Counted from the stretch's first letter, positions 53,353 through 63,644 are shown. The stretch: 64,000 bases of DNA from Odoribacter laneus YIT 12061 (GCF_000243215.1 NZ_JH594596.1:702871-766870), one strand, 5' to 3'. Notes: generated from the sequence alone by a model not told the origin. Translations and numbers: made by a program.

Positions 53353-55599
53353 ATGAACAGATTGAGTATACTCATAACACTGTGTAATGGCCAGACGGTT
53401 CCTTTAGAGCTGTTTGGGCAAGAGGGGACGTTGTTTGAAATATCGCAGGAGGAAGCCCGGGAGTTCGGTGAGGCTTGTTATCAGTTGGTGGAAGGAAAGC
53501 GGTATGAGTATAGGATAGGGGCGGATTATCGTTTGAAAGGAGAGGTTGTTTATCCTTCTCAATTGAATAAATCTACAGGTATTTTACAGCCCGGGAATCA
53601 GGTAGGGAGGTTATCTCTGGCGGTTTATCAGGGAGATCAGTGGTGTGGCGAAGTTCAGTTGGAAGTTCGCTCTGTCAAAGAAACTTACCGGGAAGATTAT
53701 CGGCGAATGCTGGAGGAGATTACTGAATGTTCAACAGAATTATTGATGCATTATAATTCTCCGGTTAATCAGTATTTTAAACCCACTGCGTCGGGAGATG
53801 CACGGATTTTATATCAGCGTTTTGCTTTTGTAAAGTCGTTGATCGATTCCGGGGAATTTGCTAATGCTGTTCATCAGATATTATCCTCGCCTGCCACTTG
53901 CTGGGAGGAAAATAAAGAACTGAAAAGTGTTTGTGGGGTTAAACGAATAGATCGGCAAGCAATGAGGCAAATAGCTTGTTCTGCACGTCGCATAAATACC
54001 CCTGTACAACATCCTCTGTATGACAGATTAAAAACATTGCCTGAAAAAATTGAGGCACGAAGTTTACGGGAAACAGTGGATACTCCTGAAAACCGGTTTG
54101 TGAAGTATGCTCTTTCTGCGTTTTATACTTTTTGTAGTGCTTTGATTTCGAATAAAGCGAGTAGGGATCGTTTGAAAAAAGAGGGTAAAAGAGTGGTGGA
54201 CTGTTTGGGACGTTATCTGAATCATGCGATGTTGAAACAGGTCGGTGTACCTGATTTATTACCTTTGAATAGTCCTGTTTTGCAGCGCAAAGAAGGGTAT
54301 CGGGAGATTTTACGGGTGTGGCTGATGTTCGATCTGGCGGCTAAATTGGTATGGCAGGGAGGAGAAGATGTCTATCAGGCCGGGAAACGGGACGTGGCCC
54401 GGTTGTATGAATATTGGTTATTTTTCCGGCTTTTGCATTTGGTGGAGGAGGTGTTTCAGCTGAAGGTCCAAAATTTGGACCGCTTGATTGTTCGTTCGGA
54501 CGATGGGCTGGCTTTACAGCTAAAACAGGGACGGCAGGTTGCTTTAGCTGGTGTATATGAATGTGAATCCCGTCGGTTGAATATTGAGTTTAGCTATAAC
54601 CGGCGATTTACAGGCGGGAAGCCCTATCCGGAGGGTGGGAGCTGGACGTTGGAGATGCGGCCGGATTATACACTGACGATTTGGCCCTTAGGTATTACCC
54701 AGGAACAGGCAGAACGGGAAGAATTGATCGTGCATTTGCATTTTGATGCAAAATACCGTTTGGATAAAGCAAGTCAGTTGTTTGACGTCGGTAATGAAAC
54801 CTGTGAGGATGCGACAGAATGCCGGAAAGAAGATATCTGGAAGATGCATGCCTATCGGGATGCTATCCGTCGGAGTGCAGGGGCGTATATTTTATATCCT
54901 GGGACCGGTTCTTTTGAAAAGAGAGGATTTCATGAAATATTACCTGGTATAGGGGCGTTTGCTATTAATCCGACCAAATATAGTCAGGGTGTGGAGGATC
55001 TGAAGAAGTTTTTGAAGGAGGTGGTGGAGCATTTTCTGAATCGGACTTCTCAGCGGGAGAAAATGGCTTATCGTACTTATGAGATTTTTAAAGAAAAACA
55101 ACCGACTGTAGTCAAAGAGCATTTGCCGGAATATATCGGTGAAAACAGAGGCTTGTTTCCGGATGAAACAGCCGTCTTGGTTGCGTTTTATAAGAATGAG
55201 GAGCATTGGGATTGGATTGTAAAGCATAAATTGTACAATGTCCGCTTAGGAACCCGGAGAGGAGCGATTAAACTGGAGGCCGGGCTGATTCATGCAAAAT
55301 ATGTATTGCTGCATACGACTGGGGAATTGCGGACAGATTGTTTGTATAGGATTGTACCGGGTGGGCCTCAGATATACAGCCGCAATGATTTGATCCGGAA
55401 GCATTATCCGGTGTCGGAAAAGGAGAATGGAAAGGAAGGTTTCTATCTGGTTTATTCGCTGGAAGAAATCAAAGAGCCGGGACTAAAGGACAGGATATGG
55501 GATGTTTCACGTTTGGCTGCTTATGGTGGTAGAAGAAAGTCAGCGAAACCCTTTATTGTGTTTTTGACGGAGTTGATAAAAGTGGGGAGCTCAAGGTAA
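53353..55599 (+). CDS. McrC-like nuclease (DUF2357 and PD-(D/E)xK)
   Basis: A 748-residue partner of the McrB-like protein. A DUF2357 region (LHYNSPVNQYF-type text, here LMHYNSPVNQYFKPT; ETVDTPENRFVKYALSAFYT) leads to the nuclease: MRPDYTLTIWP and LIVHLHFDAKYRLD give the PD...DxK residues. A C-terminal extension of about 200 residues (KLYNVRLGTRRGAIKLEAGL; AKYVLLHTTGELRTDCLYRI) may read DNA or the modified base. This larger LlaJI-like form replaces a classic McrC. Confidence 0.82.
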   Translation: MNRLSILITLCNGQTVPLELFGQEGTLFEISQEEAREFGEACYQLVEGKRYEYRIGADYRLKGEVVYPSQLNKSTGILQPGNQVGRLSLAVYQGDQWCGEVQLEVRSVKETYREDYRRMLEEITECSTELLMHYNSPVNQYFKPTASGDARILYQRFAFVKSLIDSGEFANAVHQILSSPATCWEENKELKSVCGVKRIDRQAMRQIACSARRINTPVQHPLYDRLKTLPEKIEARSLRETVDTPENRFVKYALSAFYTFCSALISNKASRDRLKKEGKRVVDCLGRYLNHAMLKQVGVPDLLPLNSPVLQRKEGYREILRVWLMFDLAAKLVWQGGEDVYQAGKRDVARLYEYWLFFRLLHLVEEVFQLKVQNLDRLIVRSDDGLALQLKQGRQVALAGVYECESRRLNIEFSYNRRFTGGKPYPEGGSWTLEMRPDYTLTIWPLGITQEQAEREELIVHLHFDAKYRLDKASQLFDVGNETCEDATECRKEDIWKMHAYRDAIRRSAGAYILYPGTGSFEKRGFHEILPGIGAFAINPTKYSQGVEDLKKFLKEVVEHFLNRTSQREKMAYRTYEIFKEKQPTVVKEHLPEYIGENRGLFPDETAVLVAFYKNEEHWDWIVKHKLYNVRLGTRRGAIKLEAGLIHAKYVLLHTTGELRTDCLYRIVPGGPQIYSRNDLIRKHYPVSEKENGKEGFYLVYSLEEIKEPGLKDRIWDVSRLAAYGGRRKSAKPFIVFLTELIKVGSSR

Positions 55600-55778
55600 G
55601 ATGGTATTTATGTGTTAGGATATTAATGATTGGCCCGTATAAGGGTTTGCGTTTTTTTCTTTATTGTAAAATATCTTCAGGTTTGACTGATGTGGGATTC
55701 GGGAAGTGGTAAAAATTTTTTAAATTTGAAACATCTATAAGCAACATCCGGTTATTCAGACAGATCATATGAACCAGA

Positions 55779-57146
55779 ATGAAAGCTTATAAGTCTGTTT
55801 TTAAGTATAGTAAACTAATCGCAGAAAAAACAGGAAGAGAGGATAATGTGGATATCAACCTGATTGTAAATAATTGGTTTGATATCAGTTGTGGATGTTT
55901 AATTTCGGATCATTCGAAAAATCTTCAGAATTCATGGTCAAGTGATTATTTTTGGAGTATTGGACATTCATACCATATGATGTGGGGTTGGACAGTTAGT
56001 ATCATTGCAAGTGTATGCGATCCGGGGTTTTCCTTCCTGTCAGATGTCCGCAAATGGGATGAGAATTTCAACAGGTTGGAGACGGAACGAAAGGAAGGTT
56101 TCTTTGAACGTTCTTTGATACCAATGCCTCCGTTAGGAGCAAGGGCTATATTTGAAGGACAAGCCCGGTTTTGCCAGTTACAATATTTGTATTCTGTTTC
56201 TGGTCAGAAATTATCTTTTCCACAATTTGCTAAGGTGGGAATGATGGAAGATTTGTATATTGAAGCTTTTGAAGTATTTTTACAAGTTTTGGGAGAAAAA
56301 TGGCCTGAAAATTCGTATGATCCTTTGGTTGCTTTGTTTTTGTTGATCTGTGATCTGGCTATTAATCCGACAGATGGTTTTCCCTTAGATGTTGTCTATT
56401 ATGAAACTTTTATTATTTCAAATGATCCGAGGACCCGTTTTTTCATGTTATATCAGGTAGTAGCCCATGGTTACCCTGCATTGAAAAAATGGATTATCCT
56501 TTATTCGAAAAAGGAATATCTGGAGGTTAGTAAAGTGCTGTCGCGTAAAATTGTATGTTTTTCTCTTCATAAAAGCATGTGTAAAATAAATGAGTGGATT
56601 GAGAGAGAACCTTTTATACAGCATTTGCTGGAAGAGAAACGTTTGTTTCAATATGATTCTGGAAATATGGCTGCGCGTTTATTTTTTTCTAAATATTTGA
56701 GTTTTCAGCAGGATAAATACAGATACCTTCATTTCTTTTGCTGGCCTGGAGTAGGTATGACCGATCAGAATATGACCGATATACCTATGGAAAAAAAGTT
56801 GGCACTGGATGAATGTCACCGACTCTCTGTACAGGATACAGTGGATGCACCGCTATTACCGGAAGTATGGGCGGAAATTGTCCAAAAAATTGAAGGACAG
56901 ACTCTTGTTGCCCACAATAAAGGATTTGACGAAACGCACCTTATCGGGTGTCACGAACATTACGGTATATCTTATCTGAACTATACTTTTGGATATACCC
57001 TCTGGGTTTTGCGTAGAAGATTATCTGAATTGTATGAACATCAGTTCTATACAGTTTCTGCCTACGTTGGTTTTGACTTAGATATTCACCACAACCCCTT
57101 TGTAGATGCAGAAGCATGTGCCAGGAGAGCAATTGAATTTCTTTAA
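55779..57146 (+). CDS. unknown domain fused to a partial DnaQ-type exonuclease
   Basis: A 455-residue protein. The last 100 residues match the second half of a DEDDh exonuclease: PEVWAEIVQKIEGQTLVAHN, then FDETHL (motif II Asp) and the end HNPFVDAEACARRAIEFL with the late His-Asp pair. The first motif (DxE) is not found, so the nuclease is unlikely to be active. The first 330 residues (SSDYFWSIGHSYHMMWGWTV; MEDLYIEAFEVFLQVLGEKW) fit no family I know. It may be a deletion fusion. It sits between McrC and a DUF262 gene. Confidence 0.65.
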   Translation: MKAYKSVFKYSKLIAEKTGREDNVDINLIVNNWFDISCGCLISDHSKNLQNSWSSDYFWSIGHSYHMMWGWTVSIIASVCDPGFSFLSDVRKWDENFNRLETERKEGFFERSLIPMPPLGARAIFEGQARFCQLQYLYSVSGQKLSFPQFAKVGMMEDLYIEAFEVFLQVLGEKWPENSYDPLVALFLLICDLAINPTDGFPLDVVYYETFIISNDPRTRFFMLYQVVAHGYPALKKWIILYSKKEYLEVSKVLSRKIVCFSLHKSMCKINEWIEREPFIQHLLEEKRLFQYDSGNMAARLFFSKYLSFQQDKYRYLHFFCWPGVGMTDQNMTDIPMEKKLALDECHRLSVQDTVDAPLLPEVWAEIVQKIEGQTLVAHNKGFDETHLIGCHEHYGISYLNYTFGYTLWVLRRRLSELYEHQFYTVSAYVGFDLDIHHNPFVDAEACARRAIEFL

Positions 57147-57158
57147 AATAACAATCTG

Positions 57159-58766
57159 ATGAACGAAAAACCTCTTATTACTCTTAATCAATACATTGCT
57201 AAACGCAAAATTTTTGAAATTCCCAGCTACCAAAGAGGATATGTTTGGGGGAAATCGCGCCGTACAAATAGCAACGATACAGATTCTGTTTCGTTTTTTA
57301 TTAATAATCTTATTCAAGGATTTGAAACGAAGTCTTCAATGTTTTTGCAAGGGGTTACCGTTTCGGAACTGTCAGATAAGATAGTGATTATTGATGGTCA
57401 ACAACGAACTACGCTTCTGTACTTGATAATGTTATATCTTGGGAAAGTAGGTAACTTCACAATCAGATACACAGTTCGTAAAGAATCCGATAGCTTCCTT
57501 CAAGGACTCAAAGGTAAATCGTTGGAAGAGATAGTTAGAATGTGTTCTCTAAATGAAAATGAAGCATACCAAGATATTTACTTCTTCAAGAAATCCCTTT
57601 GCTTGATACATCGTAAGCTTCATAATATTGACAAAGAGAAATTATTTGAATACTTATCCCATCAGATTAAGTTCTTGTACATAAATATCCCAGAAGCAAA
57701 CGCTGCCTCTATTTTTACGATGATGAATGGAAATAAAGCAGATATGCTTGCTCAAGAGGTCATAAAAGCTGATTTATTAAGATTAGTGTCTCAACCACGG
57801 AATGAAGTTGTAATTGATGAGTCAACTCGTTGGGATACTAATATGATAAGAAGTAGATATGCCAGAGAATGGGATAAATGGCTTCATTGGTGGAATCGTA
57901 CAGACGTGCAGGATTTCTATAATACTAAAAATATTATGGGACTGTTAATCGAAACATTATACAATAGCAAAGAAAAAGACAAATTATCATATGAGGGTTT
58001 TAAGAGAGTTTTTTTGGATAAGGATGATAAAATAAAAGCAGCGAAGGACACATTCTCAATGTTGCGAAAACTTCAAAAACGATTTGAAGATGTATTTTAT
58101 AACTATGAGTTACATAACAATATAGGTTCCGTAATGCATATTCAGAGAAACGCTCAACCTTTTATTCAATCATATTTTGTTCGTACGGACGAGATAACGG
58201 ATATAAATCTTTATTCGGATCTGGTCTATCTTGGAGTTAATCACAGTGATATCATTAAATTTGACAAAAAGGCTATTCAAATGGCGTATGATTATTCGTT
58301 TGACGTTTTGCAAAATGACAATCTTTATAATGAAGAGGATAAGGAACCTGCATTTAGGCAGTTATTGCGACGCAATGTGCAGGCATACACAGATATTAAG
58401 CAGGCTTTTGATTTTGGGATATGGAAAGAACGGTCTCTTGAGCATATATTTCCAAAATCTAAGGAGAATGAATTGGGCTCATTCGAGGGGAATAGTGGTG
58501 TGCATAGTATTGGAAATTTAGTTTTGCTATACAAGAATGACAACTCTTCGTTCAATGCCTCTTCATTTAACGACAAAAAAGCGATATATTTTAGCTTAGA
58601 CAAACGTAAAGGATTCAAAAGTCGTAACCTATTGCATACTATCTCTGTGTTTGCATCTGAGAAATGGGGTATTGAAGAAATAAAAAAACAGAAAGAGACT
58701 TTTTTAGATGAATTTAAAAATCAATATGCGAAATATAATGCTAAATACTCCGATGAAAACGCTTAA
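57159..58766 (+). CDS. DUF262-DUF1524 nuclease (GmrSD-like), first of a pair
   Basis: A 535-residue protein. DUF262 is at the N-terminus: FEIPSYQRGYVWG and IVIIDGQQRTTLLYL (IDGQQR 78-83), the ParB-like NTP site. DUF1524 is at the C-terminus: ERSLEHIFPKSKENE and GNLVLLYKNDNSSFNASSFN, a His-Asn-His type nuclease. Members (GmrSD, BrxU, SspE) restrict modified phage DNA. The following DUF262 gene begins inside its last codons. Confidence 0.9.
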   Translation: MNEKPLITLNQYIAKRKIFEIPSYQRGYVWGKSRRTNSNDTDSVSFFINNLIQGFETKSSMFLQGVTVSELSDKIVIIDGQQRTTLLYLIMLYLGKVGNFTIRYTVRKESDSFLQGLKGKSLEEIVRMCSLNENEAYQDIYFFKKSLCLIHRKLHNIDKEKLFEYLSHQIKFLYINIPEANAASIFTMMNGNKADMLAQEVIKADLLRLVSQPRNEVVIDESTRWDTNMIRSRYAREWDKWLHWWNRTDVQDFYNTKNIMGLLIETLYNSKEKDKLSYEGFKRVFLDKDDKIKAAKDTFSMLRKLQKRFEDVFYNYELHNNIGSVMHIQRNAQPFIQSYFVRTDEITDINLYSDLVYLGVNHSDIIKFDKKAIQMAYDYSFDVLQNDNLYNEEDKEPAFRQLLRRNVQAYTDIKQAFDFGIWKERSLEHIFPKSKENELGSFEGNSGVHSIGNLVLLYKNDNSSFNASSFNDKKAIYFSLDKRKGFKSRNLLHTISVFASEKWGIEEIKKQKETFLDEFKNQYAKYNAKYSDENA

Positions 58767-60948
58767 TATAGGACAGTTATACAATTTGACGGAAATTTTT
58801 ACTGGCAAATACACAAAAATCATTATTCCTGATTTGCAACGTGACTATTGCTGGGGTGGAAAAGGACGACTGGTACAAGACTTTTTGGAAAATATTATCG
58901 AAAAAGGTTATCGTTCTCGTGTTGATTTGTCAATGGGTCTACTGTATGGTTACGAAGAGCCTTATGGGCACATACAACTGTGTGATGGGCAACAACGCAT
59001 AACAACACTATTCTTGCTCATTGGTATGTTAAACAAAGAGTGCAGCAACCAATTCCGAAATTTGCTTATCTCCGATTTTGAATATTACAATGATGACAAA
59101 GAGCCATATATGCAATACGCAATACGAGAAAGTTCTCTTTATTTTCTCAGTGATTTGGTGTGTGAGTTTTTTCTAGAATCAGAAGGTGAACCAAATGATA
59201 TTAGAAAGCAGTGTTGGTATTTTGGCGACTATGACAATGATCCAAGTATTCGGAGTATGCTCAACGCATTACAGGATATTCACAAATTATTGGCTTCTCC
59301 GGTTAATCGTGACATAGACAAAAGCGACCTTGCTCGGTATGTTACTCAGAATTTGTGGTTTATGTATTACGATATGGGCACACGAAGTTTAGGAGAAGAG
59401 ACCTTTGTTATCATAAATACGACTGGTGAACCATTATCTCCGACCGAAAATCTGAAACCTCGTTATGTTACAAAATACCCTGACTCATCAGATATGTGGG
59501 AAAAGTGGGAACAATGGTTCTGGATGAATAGAAACCGGGATAAAAATGACACTGCCGACAATGGTCTACTGGAGTTTTTGAGATGGGTGATTGTGTTGGA
59601 AACCAAAGATGTTAAAGAGTTTGAGAAAACACAAGAATCCTTGGTCAAACAATCAGAAGTCGATCGTTTTGATTTTGAGCCTGTGCTGAGAATAGAGCCC
59701 CAAACTATTGATCAGTATTTCAATGTCGTAAAAAAACTGTTTAACGAAGCTCTTCCAAATAATAAACTGTGGCTGTCTCCGGAGCGGATAAATTCTCAGA
59801 TTGATTGGTTGAGAATTTTGCCTTTGATTGCTTACTCTATTAAATTTCCTAATGCTCAAGAACGTGACATTGTCAGAGTCAAACATTTTTTCAAGAACAT
59901 TGCCCAACTTAACCATATTCGTAAAGACATAGGCCGAGTGTTGTCATACGCTGTGGAAGTTATCAGGTTGATGGTTCATCCTGATATTGCACATATAATC
60001 TATATAGAGAATATTTCTGATCAGCTATTAACAGAAGAAGAACGTTTGAAGTTTACCATTTTCTTAGAATCAGAAAACAGAATCGAAATTGAAGATGCCT
60101 TTTGGAAGATTCAATACAAAACAGACCAAGATATGGATGGAAAGATATGGAATGGAGAAATCTTGCCTATCCTAAAATGGAGCTTTGTGAATGATCGATT
60201 CAATTTTGAGGAGTTTAAGAAATATATGAATGTATTCTATGAGGTGTTTAAAGGTGAGTGTGATGGTACTATTGACCTTACTCGCAGAGCATTAATCACA
60301 TGCGAATTGAAAGACTATCCAAAATACTTTAAAGGACAGACTAATAAGTCTTTTGGTTGGGATTATAATGATTTTAAAGTTCTTATTAATGAAAATGTAG
60401 ACAAGTTCTTTGAGTTCTTTAAGAAGATAGTCTATTCAGAGAAGAGTGTATTGGAAGTGCTTGCTCAAATGTGTGATAGTTTTCCGATAGAAAAACCTTG
60501 GGCTGAGTTTGTGCATATACCCGATTTATTAGCATATTGTAATGAAAAAAATATTCAATGGTGGGGTGATGAGCAAGGCTGGATATTGGTCAAGGATAAG
60601 TATACGAGTGGCAGACACGCTAATGTAAATGCATATAAGTTTTATTTGGAACTAAGCCAATTGTCTGAAAAATTTTGGGAAAAAAGAGAATGGAAACTTT
60701 GGTTTTATGAATATGGAAATACCTGTACTGTTTTTGATAACGACATTAGTAAGATGGCTATAGACATAAAATGTTTAGGAAATACTTCCTTTATTATTGA
60801 AGTGTTTATGCGATCAAAAGAATCTGATATAGAAAATGACTTGAGTGAATTTGCTACCAGGCATGGATTGATTTATAATGGGTCACGTTATGTTTGCCAT
60901 ATATTAATGAAAAATGACGTTGTTGAAAAATTAAAATCTATGCTCTGA
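58753..60948 (+). CDS. DUF262 protein, second of a pair
   Basis: A 731-residue protein. The start at 58753 (MKTLNIGQLYNLTEIFTGKY) overlaps the upstream stop by 14 bases; upstream in-frame ATGs at 58738 and 58708 are possible. DUF262 marks: IIIPDLQRDYCWGGKG and IQLCDGQQRITTLFLLIGML (DGQQR 78-82), plus MGTRSLGEETFVIINTTGEP. No His-Asn-His is evident, and the long C-terminus ends in an unknown domain. Such pairs likely act together, one sensing and one cutting. Confidence 0.85.
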   Translation: MKTLNIGQLYNLTEIFTGKYTKIIIPDLQRDYCWGGKGRLVQDFLENIIEKGYRSRVDLSMGLLYGYEEPYGHIQLCDGQQRITTLFLLIGMLNKECSNQFRNLLISDFEYYNDDKEPYMQYAIRESSLYFLSDLVCEFFLESEGEPNDIRKQCWYFGDYDNDPSIRSMLNALQDIHKLLASPVNRDIDKSDLARYVTQNLWFMYYDMGTRSLGEETFVIINTTGEPLSPTENLKPRYVTKYPDSSDMWEKWEQWFWMNRNRDKNDTADNGLLEFLRWVIVLETKDVKEFEKTQESLVKQSEVDRFDFEPVLRIEPQTIDQYFNVVKKLFNEALPNNKLWLSPERINSQIDWLRILPLIAYSIKFPNAQERDIVRVKHFFKNIAQLNHIRKDIGRVLSYAVEVIRLMVHPDIAHIIYIENISDQLLTEEERLKFTIFLESENRIEIEDAFWKIQYKTDQDMDGKIWNGEILPILKWSFVNDRFNFEEFKKYMNVFYEVFKGECDGTIDLTRRALITCELKDYPKYFKGQTNKSFGWDYNDFKVLINENVDKFFEFFKKIVYSEKSVLEVLAQMCDSFPIEKPWAEFVHIPDLLAYCNEKNIQWWGDEQGWILVKDKYTSGRHANVNAYKFYLELSQLSEKFWEKREWKLWFYEYGNTCTVFDNDISKMAIDIKCLGNTSFIIEVFMRSKESDIENDLSEFATRHGLIYNGSRYVCHILMKNDVVEKLKSML

Positions 60949-61026
60949 TTTGACATATCAGCCATATAATTTTGCGGCAGGAGTAGGCTGAATGATGCTC
61001 CTGCTAATCTTTTATCCATAAATACT

Positions 61027-61149
61027 ATGGCAAATTTTTATTGTGAATACTGTAGGCAAAAGCTCTCGTCAGTATCCTATCTTACATCAGCAAGTTGCTT
61101 ATATCATCTTAACGGAGCGGAGAAAGGTAAGCACCTCCCAGCACTTTAA
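61027..61149 (+). CDS. 40-residue zinc-finger-like protein
   Basis: MANFYCEYCRQKLSSVSYLT and 20 more residues, with CxxC at residues 6-9 and a later Cys24 and His27, then NGAEKGKHLPAL. This matches short CxxC...CxxH modules that occur, often in tandem, in Bacteroidete genomes. It may be intact or the last unit of a longer gene. Function unknown. Confidence 0.55.
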   Translation: MANFYCEYCRQKLSSVSYLTSASCLYHLNGAEKGKHLPAL

Positions 61150-61155
61150 CCTGCT

Positions 61156-61290
61156 ATGCACTTGTCCATTAAAAAGCTGTTGCAAAAACTTTGTAAACTT
61201 CTCAAAGAGAATCCTAATCTTGCAATCAGTAAAGCCATAGATTCATACACTATTAATAATAAAGATGATTATGAGATAACAAAAGAATGA
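61156..61290 (+). CDS. 44-residue open frame after the zinc-finger gene
   Basis: MHLSIKKLLQKLCKLLKENP, then NLAISKAIDSYTINNKDDYE and ITKE. It is amphipathic and lies 6 bases after the previous gene. It could be a small partner or a remnant. No family is known. Confidence 0.3.
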   Translation: MHLSIKKLLQKLCKLLKENPNLAISKAIDSYTINNKDDYEITKE

Positions 61291-61455
61291 AACACATACG
61301 GGAAGGGGACAATTGTGTGAATAAAAAGGACAACAGCTGGTGTCTATCAGCGATAAATTTGTATGTTTGTAGGTGTAAACAGATACAAAGAAACGTGAGG
61401 AACAGACCAGAGCAGGTTTGTGATTTTTTGAATGAACATGGGAAAAGAGACGTGT

Positions 61456-62048
61456 ATGAAAGAGATTATTTTGGTATTATTAAATGAATTTGCTGATTGG
61501 GAAGGCGCCTTTATCGTTTCGTGTTTGGACCAGGGTGTGAAACCAGGGAATTCTGTCGGGCATGCAGTAAAAATCTTATCGCAGGCTAAAGACACTGTGA
61601 TTTCAATAGGTGGACTCCGAGTATTGCCCGATTACGATTTGAAGGAGCTGCCGGAAGATTTGCGGGTTTGGTATTAATCGGTGGGATGTCTTGGTTTTCG
61701 TTAGAAGTTGAATTATTGGTCCCGCTGGTGGAAGAAACAGTCGGAGAAAAAAAATTAGTTGCCGGAATCTGTAACGCTTCCGTTTTTCTCGGAGTGCATG
61801 GTTTCCTCAATGGAGTAAAGCATACCAGTAATACACTCGCTTACCTGAAGCAATATGCCGGAGATAAATATACGGGCGAAGCGGATTATGTTGATAAACA
61901 GGCCGTCAGGGACGGGAAGATCGTAACTGCCAATGGAACCGGGCAATTGGAGTTTTGCAGGGAAATATTATATGCTTTGGAAGCTGATACGGCGGAAGCG
62001 ATAGAGGAAAGTTATTTGTTTTATAAAAATGGATTCTGCCCGGAATAA
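61456..62048 (+). pseudogene. frameshifted DJ-1/PfpI gene, relative of 41332-41940
   Basis: MKEIILVLLNEFADWEGAFI opens one frame, which ends LPEDLRVWY; the next frame continues VLIGGMSWFSLEVELLVPLV, the elbow GICNASVFLGVHG and TANGTGQLEFCREILYALEA. The break is at about 61657 in GAAGATTTGCGGG, where one missing T would restore PEDFAGLVLIGG. All core motifs are kept on both sides, so the lesion is recent or a base-call error. Confidence 0.82.
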
Positions 62049-62104
62049 AGGAAGGTTGGCAGCCCTTTAAACAGAAGTGAAATATAGTAAAATCTGGAAA
62101 AATA

Positions 62105-62563
62105 ATGGTGCATTTGGTATATTGTGATGATAAAGCCAAAGTGTTGGATAAAATACTTGACGGCAGTAAAACGATGGTAGTTCGTGGGGCTGCCGGGCGT
62201 AAAATCCCGCACAGTCGGGTAAATGAAGGGGAAATCCTTTATTTTATGCAGAAAGGATCGAAGAAGATTTCTGCCAAAGCCACGGTGACTCATGTCGAAA
62301 ATTATCTCAAACTAACGGAAGAGGAGATTACCGATACGCTCGAACGGAGTCAACCTAAACTTAATCTGACAGATAAACAAAAAGAACGCTGGCATAAAAA
62401 GTGCCTGGTCCTGGTAGAATTTGCCGGAGTAGAAAAGATAGAACCCGCGCTTGATTTCGAACATCAGGGAAATATGGACGATTGGTTGATTATCGGCAAG
62501 ATCGAAGATGTGGTTGTGGGGACAAGTGTTCCTTATAACTATGAAAACAGCAGGTTCAAGTAA
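62105..62563 (+). CDS. ASCH/PUA-like domain protein
   Basis: A 152-residue protein. KAKVLDKILDGSKTMVVRGA is the ASCH-type nucleic-acid-binding start; EGEILYFMQKGSKKISAKAT gives the conserved beta core, and CLVLVEFAGVEKIEPAL a later strand. ASCH proteins bind RNA or modified nucleosides. The gene is intact and stands alone. Confidence 0.7.
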   Translation: MVHLVYCDDKAKVLDKILDGSKTMVVRGAAGRKIPHSRVNEGEILYFMQKGSKKISAKATVTHVENYLKLTEEEITDTLERSQPKLNLTDKQKERWHKKCLVLVEFAGVEKIEPALDFEHQGNMDDWLIIGKIEDVVVGTSVPYNYENSRFK

Positions 62564-62858
62564 ATTTACCTGTATTGTTGTACGGGACGGTGGGCGGACG
62601 GTTAGTTGCGGGAGATTGCCTGAAAATGAGAACAGGACGTTTGGGAAGGCATAAAGTAAGTGGAAGGCTATCCATCGGGGTGGCTTTCGTTGTGTTATTT
62701 CAAATAGTCTTGGAGGAATGACATGGAATTATGGGAACGGATTCAAAAAAAATTTAAGCTGCAAGCGCCGATTGCCTGTGGCTAAAGAAAAAGAAACGGA
62801 CTGGTGAATGTTCATTTGTTTCTTTTTGTATTTTGGGGAAATGAAAATAAGATAGGGT
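62564..62858. other. 295-base gap with decayed text and a weak hairpin
   Basis: A short frame after ATG 62723 (MELWERIQKKFKLQAPIACG) stops after 20 residues. AAAAAGAAAC (62788-62797) pairs with GTTTCTTTTT (62818-62827), a weak terminator-like hairpin. Confidence 0.4.
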
Positions 62859-63644
62859 ATGAAACTAAAAATAGGTATTATCATCGGGTTGCAAATTATG
62901 TTTTGTTTGGGCCGTTGTAATGCCCGTCAGCCCCGATATTTGGAGGAAAGCCTGTATAGCCTGGCAAACATGGATTTCGGGACACATATAGCTATATCCT
63001 GTATCCAGACGCTGGGTATCACTGCAATTGCACAAGTAACCGGTGAACCGGAGTCCGAGGACTTTCCCGGTAGGTATCCTTGGCCAGGTTTCGGCGGAGT
63101 GTCGAAGATACCCCCAACGGAAGACCTTATCAATAAAAAAATCACCGGCATTGCCCGGGAAATTTCCGGGGAAAACCCCGCCGTCATGGGAGCGATCCAA
63201 GACTGTGTCAGCGACATAAAGGCTTATTGCAGGGAACATTCGGAACAATATAAAGACCGCAACGCCGATCTGGCATCGGGCGAACTGATGATACTGAAAT
63301 GGTTGGGTATGACGGACATCCTTATCAGGCATGGATATGCCTGGGAACTCGACTGGAGATGTGAGTTAGAGGATTTTGAATTCGCCCTGTAGGAAATCCT
63401 GAAAAAGAACGAGGACGCAGGATGCCTGTTAAAAGCACTGGGGGACGAAACACTCAGCGAGGATGACAATATTACCGTTTGGTGTACCCGCTTCAGTAAA
63501 GCCTGTCCTTTGTCTGCGGTAGGGTGCATCGATATTGACAGCGACAGCTATGTGATCTTCCCGACACAAAAAACAGTCTTGGACCGTTTTTGGCAAGCAG
63601 CGGCACAAATCGGACAAAAGGTTGCTCTAGTTGAAAACAGCTGA
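62859..63644 (+). pseudogene. DUF6630-like protein gene split by TAG
   Basis: From ATG 62859 a secreted-type start (GIIIGLQIMFCLGRCNARQP) leads to MDFGTHIAISCIQTLGITAI and LKWLGMTDILIRHGYAWELD. After a TAG at 63390-63392 the same frame goes on (EILKKNEDAGCLLKALGDET, then CIDIDSDSYVIFPTQKTVLD) to a TGA at 63644. The second half has the DSDSY motif of DUF6630-type proteins, so a single nonsense base breaks one gene. Confidence 0.65.

Noticed and set aside
60949..61026. Separate gene after the DUF262 pair
   Set aside because: Only 78 bases without start or family pattern; the first supported frame begins at 61027.
31107..63392. Reassigned stop codons as the reason for interrupted genes
   Set aside because: TAA, TAG and TGA all occur as interruptions, and intact neighbours use all three as stops.
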